Shown in pieces: positions 7,110 to 13,782 of a DNA stretch of 19,911 bases; the stretch's first letter is position 1; each line of letters opens with the position of its first letter. The notes under the pieces were generated by a model, which was not told the DNA's origin, made no database searches, and saw only the letters and a program-made list of their open reading frames with translations. Source of the stretch: DAOTVS01 sp034436375 (lineage in GTDB: Bacteria > Chloroflexota > Anaerolineae > SpSt-313); assembly GCA_034436375.1 (NCBI GenBank), contig DAOTVS010000167.1:1-19911 (forward strand). The letters run 5' to 3'. A program made the translations under genes and the position numbers.

Positions 7110-8330
7110 GTGACCAGAGAAGAGTTCGCCGCACAGGTTGCCGATGCCTGCGAGCACCTCTACGACCTGGTGTATCTGCGCACTCATCCCCTGCTGGATC
7201 TCCTGGTGCGCTCTGCCGGGCCGGAGAAAAAGCGCGCCCGCGAGCTGCACGGCATTCTGCTGGAGGCCATCAACGAGCTGGACCCCGGCCCCCAGGCCCC
7301 TGCCGGCGCCCAGGAATGCCGCCGGCACCGGCTGCTGATGCTGCGCTATGTGAAGGGGCTCGCCCCCCAGGCCGTGGCCGACCAGCTCATCCTCAGCCTG
7401 CGCCACTATTTCCGCGTCCAGTCTGCCGCCCTCGAGGATGTGGCCGCGATCCTGTGGGATCGCTATGTGGAGCGCCCCCCGGTTACTGCGGCCCCCACCC
7501 CTGACCCTGGGGAGGATGCGGCCCTCAGCCGGCTGGAGTTGCTGCGCCTGGAAGCGGCGCGGACGGTGCAGGCTGACCGCTTTGCCCGGCTGAGCGATGT
7601 GGTGCCGGGCGTGCTTCCGCTTTTGGCGGAGATGCTGCGCCAGCACGAGCTCCAGGTTCGCCTGCAGCTTGCCGCGACGCTGCCGGGCGCCTCGGTCGAT
7701 CGGAGCCTGCTGCGCCAGATGCTCCTGGGGCTGCTGGGTTACCTGATCGAGAGTGCGCAGCAGGGCGCGCTCGTCCTGACGGCACAGGTCGAAGGCACAG
7801 CCATCTGCCTGTCGCTGGCGCTGGAGCCGCCCGAGGCCATCCTGGCGCCCCCGCCAGCGGATGACGGCGACCGCCTGCCGGCACTGGCGGAGATGGCGGC
7901 CATCACTGGTGCCCGAATCCTGCCCTGCTATGCCGGCCCGCGTATCGCTGGTTTTGAGGTGCGCCTGCCTGTGGCCGAGCGGACGGTGCTGGTGGTCGAC
8001 GACAATGAGGACGTCCTCGCCCTCTTCCGCAGCTTCCTCAGCCCTCACCGCTACCGGGTAGTCACCGAGCGTGCTGCCCGGGCAGTGCTGGACAGGGCGC
8101 GGCAGATTCAGCCCTACGCTATCACCCTCGACCTGATGATGCCTGGGCAGGATGGCTGGGATGTGCTGCAGTCGCTCCTCAACCATCCGGAGACCCGCCA
8201 TATCCCCGTTATCATCTGCTCGGTGCTTAAGCAGAAAGAGCTGGCGCTCTCCCTGGGCGCAGCGGCCTTTCTGGCCAAGCCGATCACGGAGCAGGCCTTG
8301 CTGGCGGCCCTGGAGGCGCTGGAGCGTTAG
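7110..8330 (+). CDS. Response regulator with sigma-like HTH, degenerate GHKL module and C-terminal receiver
   Basis: A 406-residue signalling protein. Residues 70-120 (LRYVKGLAPQAVADQLILS with following RHYFRVQSAALEDVAAILW) resemble a sigma-70 region 4-like helix-turn-helix. Residues 160-288 look like a worn GHKL ATPase fold: VDRSLLRQMLLGLLGYLIE aligns with a kinase N-box region but has no Asn, and the glycine boxes are missing. Residues 292-404 are a standard receiver: Asp297/Asp298, phosphorylatable Asp341 in LDLMMPGQDGW, Ser371 and Lys390. The domain order, output-like HTH first and receiver last, is unusual in general. The start is GTG with GGGAG 10 nt upstream; a 7-codon upstream frame (7090-7113) ends over it. 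The 3' end overlaps the convergent histidine kinase gene, its likely partner. Confidence 0.85.
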   Translation: MTREEFAAQVADACEHLYDLVYLRTHPLLDLLVRSAGPEKKRARELHGILLEAINELDPGPQAPAGAQECRRHRLLMLRYVKGLAPQAVADQLILSLRHYFRVQSAALEDVAAILWDRYVERPPVTAAPTPDPGEDAALSRLELLRLEAARTVQADRFARLSDVVPGVLPLLAEMLRQHELQVRLQLAATLPGASVDRSLLRQMLLGLLGYLIESAQQGALVLTAQVEGTAICLSLALEPPEAILAPPPADDGDRLPALAEMAAITGARILPCYAGPRIAGFEVRLPVAERTVLVVDDNEDVLALFRSFLSPHRYRVVTERAARAVLDRARQIQPYAITLDLMMPGQDGWDVLQSLLNHPETRHIPVIICSVLKQKELALSLGAAAFLAKPITEQALLAALEALER

Positions 8331-10536
8331 TGACCGTGCTGTCGGCGACCGCCTGTACCCAGCGCACAACTTCGGAGGGCGTCATGCCCCCTGCCCGGGC
8401 GATGGTGATGGCGCCGGGCAGGGCCTGCTCATTGCCGATCTCATCCTGCCCCGAAACGACGACGACCGGGATAGCCTGCCACCCCGGGCGCTGCCTCAGG
8501 CGGTCGATCACTTGCCGGCCGTCCATGTCTGGCAGGCCGAGGTCGAGGAACACCAGGTCGGGCTGGTGGAGAGCCGGCAGAGACAGGGCTTCCTGGCCGT
8601 TGTACGCACAGATGGCCTGGTAGCGGCGCACCGGGTTATCCTCGAGGATGCGGCTCATCAGCAGGACGAAATCCGGGTCATCATCCACCACCAGCACCCT
8701 GTCCACCCGCTCTCCAAAGCGGTGCAGCACGTCCCACACGCTTTGACGCGACACTGGCTTGATCAGGTATCCATCGACCTCAGGTTGGTGCGGCGCTTCG
8801 CGGGCCGGCAGGGGGCACACCACGAGCGGCAGGGAGGGCAGGCCCCAGCTCTGGGCCAGCCTTTCTGCCCCCCCGGCTTGATGGTCCAGGCAAGATTGGT
8901 CCACGACGGCAAGTTGGGGCATCAGCTGATTGGCGACCCGCCGTGCCTGCTCCAGGTCGGGCACGACCAGGGTGCGCAGGCCGCGCACATAGCGCTGCAG
9001 GAGTGTCGCCGCCGGCTGGCTGCGCGTGACGGCCAACATAATGGGCTCTGCTGCCCTGCCCGTGGGCGGGGCGGTTGGCCTGGGTGTGGCCGGGCCAGCC
9101 GGCCCAATGGGCAGGCTGAAATGGAATGTGCTGCCCTGCCCCACCTCGCTCTCCACCCAGATGCGCCCCCCATGCAGAGACACAAAGCGCTGGCTGATGG
9201 CCAGGCCCAACCCCACGCCCCCTTGTGGGCGCCGCGTGCTGCCGTCGGCCTGGCGGAACTCTTCGAAAATGCGCGCGCGGTCCTCTGGGGCGATGCCGAC
9301 GCCGGTGTCGGTCACACTAAAGATCACTTCCTCACCCTGGCGACGGGCGCGGATGGTGACGGAGCCCTGATCGGTAAAGCGCGCGGCATTGTTCAGCAGG
9401 TTGAAAAGCACTTGCCGGATGCGTGTGGGATCCAGCTGCAGTGTGGGCAGGCCGGGCTCGATATGGGTGTGCAGCGCCAACCCCTTGGCCTCCACCAGGC
9501 TGCGCGCCGTGCCGACGGCCTCCTGCACCAGCTCTGCCGGGGCGACTGCCTCCAGGCTCAGGGTCATCTGTGCCGCATCGACCCGCGCCAGGTCCAGCAC
9601 ATCATTGATCATGTTCTGCAGGTGGCGGGCGTTGCGGTAGACGATATTCAGGTCCCGCAGATAAGGTCCCGGCAGAGGGCCGCCATAGTACTCGGGTGAG
9701 TCGGTCATCAATTCGGTAAAGCCCACGATCAGGTTGAGGGGTGTGCGCAGCTCGTGGCTGATGGTCTGCACAAACTGTTGCTTCAGTCGGCGCGCCTCTT
9801 CGGCCTGCTCGCGCGCCAGGGCCAGCATGTGGTTGGTGCGCTCCAGGCGATAGGTCGCCTCGTCCAGCGCCTTGAGCGCCTGGCGCAGTTCCCCACGCTG
9901 CGCACGGGCGATCTCCGCATTGCGATGCGCGATTGTATAGCTATAGAGCACCCAGGTAATCGCGGTGTGCAGGCCCCGCCCCGAGATCCACGAGGAGGCG
10001 GTGACCACCACGATGATGGCGACCGGCAGCGCCAGGCTTCGTGAGAACAGCCGCGCCAGCAGGGCGCCCGCTAGCTGCAGCAGGGTGGCATGGCTGCCAG
10101 CGATGGGCAGGCCAGCCCGCGCCAAGTCCAAGCCGACGATGAGCAGGATGGCGGCGGCCGCGACGGCCAGGTGGGCTTCGGAGCTGAGCAGGACGCTGGC
10201 AAAAAGGATTGGCACGATCAGGAGGTAGACGTAATCGGGGGCGTTAAAGGCGAGCACGGCGCAAAAGGCGGTGGCCAGGGCAGCCCACACCAGAAGGTGC
10301 GTGGCGACGGCGAGGTGCCGTTTGCGCAGGGCAAGGCTCGCCACAGCGCCCAGCGTCAGCAGGCCAACCCCCGCCCAGGCTTCGGCTAGCGCCGGGTCGG
10401 GGGGCCGGGCCAGGGCGATGCCCATGAACCAGAGATAGCCTATCGTGCCGGAGAAGAGGGCGATGGCAGACAGCGATTTCTCCCGCAGGTCGGCCAGGTT
10501 CTCAGGCAGGCTGGCATTTGGCTGCACAAGGCTCAT
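8284..10536 (-). CDS. Membrane hybrid sensor histidine kinase with two C-terminal receiver-like domains
   Basis: A 750-residue kinase. About six membrane helices occupy residues 22-205 with no large extracytoplasmic domain, then a coiled-coil linker (208-255). The dimerisation/phosphoacceptor box is QTISHELRTPLNLIVGF with the His at about 261. The ATPase domain has its N-box LFNLLNNAARF (377-387), DTGVGI (410-415), an F-box and GGVGLGLAIS (439-448). Two receiver-like domains follow. The first (about 498-606) lacks the N-terminal acidic pair but keeps a central Asp (AVVD) and YLIKP. The second (613-735) keeps DDD and the Asp in VFLDLGLPDMDG, but the conserved Lys is lost (ITIARAGG). The ATG at 10534-10536 is preferred because AGGAGG lies 5 nt upstream; a GTG two codons earlier overlaps that site. 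Cognate partner is probably the convergent response regulator. Confidence 0.92.
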   Translation of the reverse strand: MSLVQPNASLPENLADLREKSLSAIALFSGTIGYLWFMGIALARPPDPALAEAWAGVGLLTLGAVASLALRKRHLAVATHLLVWAALATAFCAVLAFNAPDYVYLLIVPILFASVLLSSEAHLAVAAAAILLIVGLDLARAGLPIAGSHATLLQLAGALLARLFSRSLALPVAIIVVVTASSWISGRGLHTAITWVLYSYTIAHRNAEIARAQRGELRQALKALDEATYRLERTNHMLALAREQAEEARRLKQQFVQTISHELRTPLNLIVGFTELMTDSPEYYGGPLPGPYLRDLNIVYRNARHLQNMINDVLDLARVDAAQMTLSLEAVAPAELVQEAVGTARSLVEAKGLALHTHIEPGLPTLQLDPTRIRQVLFNLLNNAARFTDQGSVTIRARRQGEEVIFSVTDTGVGIAPEDRARIFEEFRQADGSTRRPQGGVGLGLAISQRFVSLHGGRIWVESEVGQGSTFHFSLPIGPAGPATPRPTAPPTGRAAEPIMLAVTRSQPAATLLQRYVRGLRTLVVPDLEQARRVANQLMPQLAVVDQSCLDHQAGGAERLAQSWGLPSLPLVVCPLPAREAPHQPEVDGYLIKPVSRQSVWDVLHRFGERVDRVLVVDDDPDFVLLMSRILEDNPVRRYQAICAYNGQEALSLPALHQPDLVFLDLGLPDMDGRQVIDRLRQRPGWQAIPVVVVSGQDEIGNEQALPGAITIARAGGMTPSEVVRWVQAVADSTVTNAPAPPGPPARPAP

Positions 10537-10605
10537 GCGCACCTCCTGCTTTGGGGCCGGAAGCGGCGGGGCAGGGTGAGGGCCCTTCCCGGGCCGGACT
10601 GAGCC

Positions 10606-11157
10606 TCAATCCCGTGGGGTAGGCTCCTTCAGCACAAGCCCCTCCTCTGTCAGTTGCGCCAACACCGCACCCGCGACCTGTTCTGGGCTCCGAACGCTGG
10701 TATCGACCTCCAGATAACGCCCACCCGGCACATCGAGTGGCCCGGGGTAGGGCATGAGCCGATCGCGCCAATCCAGGAACTCGGCCGCATCGGCCCCGTC
10801 GCGCGCCCGCCGCAGGCACCGCGCGTGCCGCACCGAGCGCTCGGCCTGCAACCAGATGTAGAGCAGCCGCGTGCCCGCCGGGACCATTGCCGCAAAGGCA
10901 TTCACCAGATCCTGCCGGAAGGCCCCACCTGCCAGGATCACCTGCGGGAAGCCCGCCGCCTGGAAATTGCGCGCCAGCGCCGCCGCATTGCGCAGCCCCA
11001 GGAGCGACAGTTCCTCTCCCCACACAAAGGGCTCCACTGTCGTCAGCGCGTCCACATCCAGCAGGGCGCAGGCGCTCAAGCGCTCAAACAGCGCCCGCGC
11101 ACAGGCCGTCTTGCCGCTGCCGGCCTGGCCGTTGATCAGGATTACTGCTTCTGGCAC
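10606..11157 (-). CDS. Small P-loop NTPase/kinase, chloramphenicol-phosphotransferase- or AAA_33-like
   Basis: A 183-residue soluble protein opening with a Walker A loop, ILINGQAGSGKTACARALF (lysine at residue 16), followed by LLDVDALTT, where the Asp could hold magnesium or substrate. The arginine-rich LQAERSVRHARCLRRARDG (about 108-126) resembles the lid of small nucleoside/antibiotic-type kinases. The substrate cannot be told. The start is GTG, with AAAGGGG 7 nt upstream; it overlaps the last 16 bp of the methyltransferase pseudogene, so translation was, or is, coupled to that frame. Downstream on the same strand lies the histidine kinase gene, 69 bp away. Confidence 0.8.
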   Translation of the reverse strand: MPEAVILINGQAGSGKTACARALFERLSACALLDVDALTTVEPFVWGEELSLLGLRNAAALARNFQAAGFPQVILAGGAFRQDLVNAFAAMVPAGTRLLYIWLQAERSVRHARCLRRARDGADAAEFLDWRDRLMPYPGPLDVPGGRYLEVDTSVRSPEQVAGAVLAQLTEEGLVLKEPTPRD

Positions 11158-11510
11158 ACCAGTACCCCTTTGCCTGTCGGCACCATCAGCGCATCCACCC
11201 GTTCATCCGCCAGCGCCGCCTTGGCAGGCAGCGCCTCGAAGGTGGTCGGGCGCCGCCCCGTCTCGCGGCAGGCGAGCGCGAGCCAAAGGGCCGAATAGCC
11301 GGCGCTCGTGCCGGTTTCCAGATGGGCCCCGGCGGGAGCGCTCGCCGCCAGCAGGGCGATAAAGCGGCCCGTCTCCGGCGGCACCTGGCGCATGCGCTAC
11401 GCGCGCGGGGTACCGTCGGTGCGGTCGCGGGCGTCGATGGCTTCCAGATAGTCCATGCGCTCTTGTACAGAAGTGGGTATATGATGGAACATGTAGGCTT
11501 GATCTTCCAT
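11142..11510 (-). pseudogene. Decayed class I SAM-dependent O-methyltransferase
   Basis: In one frame the minus strand encodes MFHHIPTSVQERMDYLEAID and onward to RDRTDGTPRA, then an amber codon (TAG, 11397-11399), then RMRQVPPETGRFIALLA and the SAM-binding motif I HLETGTSAGYSALWL. Relatives usually have Gln at the amber position (CAG to TAG needs one change). After RRPTTFEALPAKAA the sequence jumps to LADERVDALMVPTGKGVLVC, which is the normal C-terminus; roughly 80-90 residues of the catalytic core, including the LDAEK/DN region, are missing, with the join near 11205-11222. The downstream 83-residue open frame alone (11142-11393) lacks most of the fold. Start is either ATG 11490-11492 or 11508-11510; neither has a good ribosome-binding site. 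The family assignment comes from remembered family patterns, not an alignment. Confidence 0.75.
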
Positions 11511-11518
11511 TCTAAGGT

Positions 11519-11554
11519 GCAGGGCGTCCCGTGGCAACTCGTGGGACGCTCTGC
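11519..11554. repeat. 12-bp-stem hairpin upstream of the methyltransferase pseudogene
   Basis: GCAGGGCGTCCC (11519-11530) pairs with GGGACGCTCTGC (11543-11554) with a single G-T pair and a 12-nt loop. It would sit in the leader of the decayed methyltransferase gene on the minus strand. Confidence 0.5.
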
Positions 11555-11573
11555 GTGTCACGTGTGCTGAGCC

Positions 11574-11615
11574 TTATGCCCCAATCAGCGCGATGATCCC
11601 ACCGGCCTTCTTCAT
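11574..11615 (-). pseudogene. Possible truncated start of a small membrane-protein gene
   Basis: The minus strand reads MKKAGGIIALIGA followed by a stop. MKKAGGI(I/L)ALI is the kind of opening seen in small multi-helix membrane proteins, and a TAATAG box lies about 27 nt before the ATG. The short frame may be the stump of a deleted gene; with 13 codons it could equally be chance. Confidence 0.25.
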
Positions 11616-11750
11616 TTCGAGCTCTCTGCATCGCTGCTCTATTATGTTGTTTGGGAGCCAAGGCCTGGTAGAGGTTCAACAGGCAGCCAACACTATAGAC
11701 TGCCCATCTCGCTTGTCAAGGAGAAACAGCCCTGTGTTCAATGGGCCTTG

Positions 11751-11828
11751 AGGGTGTGGAGTGGGTGTTGGCGTTGCGTTGCCGCCCCGCAGGGCGGCAA
11801 CGCAACGCCAACACCCACTCCACACCCT
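11751..11828. repeat. Perfect inverted repeat, 37-bp arms, 4-nt loop
   Basis: The arm at 11751-11787 (beginning AGGGTGTGGAGTGGGTGTTG, ending GTTGCCGCCC) is matched without a mismatch by 11792-11828, leaving CGCA as the loop. The sequence just outside does not pair, and no T-run follows on either strand. It is far longer than a terminator stem. It might be a mobile palindromic element (REPIN or MITE end joined to its inverse) or a recent fold-back duplication. Confidence 0.9.
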
Positions 11829-12040
11829 GATGCAGGCTGCCGGATAGTGGCGAAGCAGGATGCCCGGCCATAACCCCTACGAACCTGGGCCGCACTCTTG
11901 CCGGAGGCGGCGCTATCTACCAGGTATTCGGCCTCACCCCCGGGCGCCAGGGCTTATCCTGGCCAACCGGCCAGGCTCAATACTGTCCTCCAGTCGACGA
12001 TGAGGCCGTCACAAAGCCGGGTGCGCTGGGCCATGCTCCA

Positions 12041-12049
12041 TGCTATAAT
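12041..12049 (+). promoter_or_regulatory. Extended -10 promoter of the oxidoreductase gene
   Basis: TGCTATAAT, a perfect extended -10, ends 39 nt before the chosen ATG at 12089, giving a leader of about 33 nt containing AGGGGAG. No -35 match is seen at 17 bp. Confidence 0.6.
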
Positions 12050-12088
12050 GAGGGCATTGAGGCGCATGAAAGGGGAGTGAACCAGCCC

Positions 12089-13582
12089 ATGGCGGAGAAA
12101 TCGGTGATCATCATCGGCGCGGGCATCGCCGGGCTTTCCACCGGTTGCTATGCTCGTATGAACGGCTACCGCACCCACATCTTTGAGCAGCACAATCAGC
12201 CCGGCGGCGTGTGCACAGCCTGGCAGCGCAAGGGCTACACCATCGACGGCTGCATCCACTGGCTGATGGGCTCCAAGCCCGGCTCCAGCCTCTACCGCAT
12301 GTACGAGGAGATCGGCGCCCTGCAGGGCGTTCGCCTGCTGATCCGCGATCACTGGACTTGCTATGTGGACGAAGAGAGCGGCCAGAGCATTGATGTCACC
12401 GCCGACCTGGACCGCCTGCAGGCTGATCTGCTCCGCCTTGCCATTGAGGACCGGGCGCTGATCCTGGAGCTCATGGCGGGGGTCCGCGGCGTGCGCGGCT
12501 TTGGCCTCTCTATGGACAAGCCGCAGGAGCTGATGGGGCCACTCGACGGCCTCAAGACCCTTTGGGCCATGTTGCCCTACATGCGCTACCTGACGCGCTA
12601 TGGCAAGCCCCTGCGCGAGTTCCTGCGCCCGGCGCAGAGCACGTTCTTGCCGGGGGTACTTTCGACCTTCGCCCTGCCCGACATGCCCACCTTTATGCCT
12701 TTCATTCTGCTGTCGTCCCTGGCCGAGGGGTCGCTCGCCACGATCGAGGGGGGCTCGCTGCGCTTTGCCCAGGCGATCGAGCATCGCTACCGGGACCTGG
12801 GTGGCGAGGTAACCTACAAGGCGAGCGTGGAAGAGATCCTGGTGGAGGGCGATCGCGCGGTGGGCGTGCGCCTGGCCGATGGCTCGGAGCACCGGGCCGA
12901 CTATGTGGTCTCGGCCGCCGACGGCTACAGCACCATCTTCAAGATGCTCGGCGGACGCTATGTAGACGCCAGGATCCGTGAGCGCTATGAGACCTGGCTG
13001 CGCTTCGATCCGCTGGTTTTCGTGGATTTCGGCGTGGCCGATACCCTCGCCGGCCGCCCGCTGGAGGGCACGTTGCGCCTGGCGCGCCCGTTCACCATCG
13101 GCGAGCGTAAGATCGACCGCCTGGGCTACCGGCTCTTCCGCAACGACCCTACCCTGGCCCCGGCAGGCAAGACGGTAGTGCAGTCGCTCATCCCTACAGA
13201 CTATGACTACTGGCAGAATCTGGCGCAGGACCGGTCGCGCTACGAGGCGGAAAAAGAGCGCGTTGCCGCTGCCGTGCTGGAGCGGTTGGAGCCCCATCTG
13301 CCCGGCCTCTCGGCCCACGTGGAGATGACCGACGTGGCCACGCCCTGCACCCTGGAGCGCTACACACGCAACCATCGGGGCGCCTTTGAGGGCTGGGCGG
13401 TTAGCGCGCAGAACTATCGCACCCAGCTCAGCCGCACCCTGCCCGGCCTCGATAACTTTTACATGGCCGGCCAGTGGGTCCAGGTGGGGGGCGGCATCCC
13501 GCCGGCTGTGGCGCATGGCAGCCACATCGCCCAGATCCTCTGCCGGCGCGACGGCAAGCGCTTTCAGACCAGCAGACCCTGA
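12089..13582 (+). CDS. NAD(P)/FAD-dependent oxidoreductase, phytoene desaturase (CrtI)-like
   Basis: A 497-residue flavoprotein. The N-terminus has the dinucleotide-binding loop VIIIGAGIAGLSTGCYARMN with the acidic end of the second strand at FEQHNQPGG, typical of CrtI/carotenoid-isomerase/all-trans-retinol saturase relatives. IEGGSLRFAQAIEHRYRDLGG followed by the GDRAVGVRLADG region is the usual FAD-domain middle part (oligomer of substrate and FAD-binding strands), and the C-terminus NFYMAGQWVQVGGGIPPAV is the second FAD signature. The substrate is unknown and carotenoid enzymes are not visible nearby. ATG at 12089 is chosen; a GTG at 12077 in the same frame lies directly against AGGGGA, too close for its use. 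An inverted repeat and 200 bp separate it from hgcA. Confidence 0.88.
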   Translation: MAEKSVIIIGAGIAGLSTGCYARMNGYRTHIFEQHNQPGGVCTAWQRKGYTIDGCIHWLMGSKPGSSLYRMYEEIGALQGVRLLIRDHWTCYVDEESGQSIDVTADLDRLQADLLRLAIEDRALILELMAGVRGVRGFGLSMDKPQELMGPLDGLKTLWAMLPYMRYLTRYGKPLREFLRPAQSTFLPGVLSTFALPDMPTFMPFILLSSLAEGSLATIEGGSLRFAQAIEHRYRDLGGEVTYKASVEEILVEGDRAVGVRLADGSEHRADYVVSAADGYSTIFKMLGGRYVDARIRERYETWLRFDPLVFVDFGVADTLAGRPLEGTLRLARPFTIGERKIDRLGYRLFRNDPTLAPAGKTVVQSLIPTDYDYWQNLAQDRSRYEAEKERVAAAVLERLEPHLPGLSAHVEMTDVATPCTLERYTRNHRGAFEGWAVSAQNYRTQLSRTLPGLDNFYMAGQWVQVGGGIPPAVAHGSHIAQILCRRDGKRFQTSRP

Positions 13583-13600
13583 CAAACCGGGCTCGCAGCA

Positions 13601-13680
13601 AGGAGAACGGGCGCCGGGTTGGCACACAAGCCGGGACGCCGGAACAACTTGCTGTGCGCCAACCTGGCGCACGTTCTCCT
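13601..13680. repeat. Inverted repeat between oxidoreductase gene and hgcA
   Basis: The arms 13601-13625 (starting AGGAGAACGGGCGCCGGGTT) and 13656-13680 (ending GCGCACGTTCTCCT) pair at 22 of 25 positions around a 30-nt interior with a smaller CCGG/CCGG fold. It begins 19 bp after the oxidoreductase stop codon and may end or stabilise that transcript. There is no U-tract, so it is more like an extragenic repeat than an intrinsic terminator. Confidence 0.6.
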
Positions 13681-13747
13681 ATACTACAAACATGCTTCGC
13701 GCCATCCGCTTCTCTCCCTGACTATCCATGCAGCCGCGCGGGCACAG

Positions 13748-13776
13748 TTGACCTGCACCGCCATCTCTTGTATATT
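13748..13776 (+). promoter_or_regulatory. Promoter of hgcA, predicted leaderless start
   Basis: TTGACC (13748-13753), a 17-bp spacer and TATATT (13771-13776) form a good vegetative-type promoter. Six bases separate the -10 box from the hgcA ATG (13783), so transcription should begin at or within one or two bases of the A of the start codon. There is no Shine-Dalgarno sequence before hgcA, as expected for a leaderless message. Confidence 0.6.
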
Positions 13777-13782
13777 CGGGTC

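Larger units (their letters stand above)
11511..12088. other. 578-bp intergenic region with large palindrome
   Basis: No complete gene is visible on either strand. It holds a hairpin at 11519-11554, a possible truncated gene start at 11574-11615 (minus), the perfect 37-bp-arm palindrome at 11751-11828, a 7-bp stem with 4-nt loop (11958-11975, CCTGGCC/GGCCAGG), and the extended -10 promoter of the oxidoreductase at 12041-12049. The remaining sequence gives no recognisable protein. Confidence 0.6.

Noticed and set aside
7090..7113. Seven-codon upstream frame overlapping the response regulator start
   Set aside because: It could couple translation, but such short frames arise often by chance and there is no ribosome-binding site for it.
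6915..8369. 480-codon N-terminal extension of the LplB-like permease frame
   Set aside because: It is antisense to the response regulator gene, is Gln/Arg-rich without domains, and the internal ATG has a good ribosome-binding site.
11954..13672. Minus-strand open frame of 572 codons
   Set aside because: Antisense to the FAD oxidoreductase, which has two FAD signatures; the product looks like reverse translation of a GC-rich gene.
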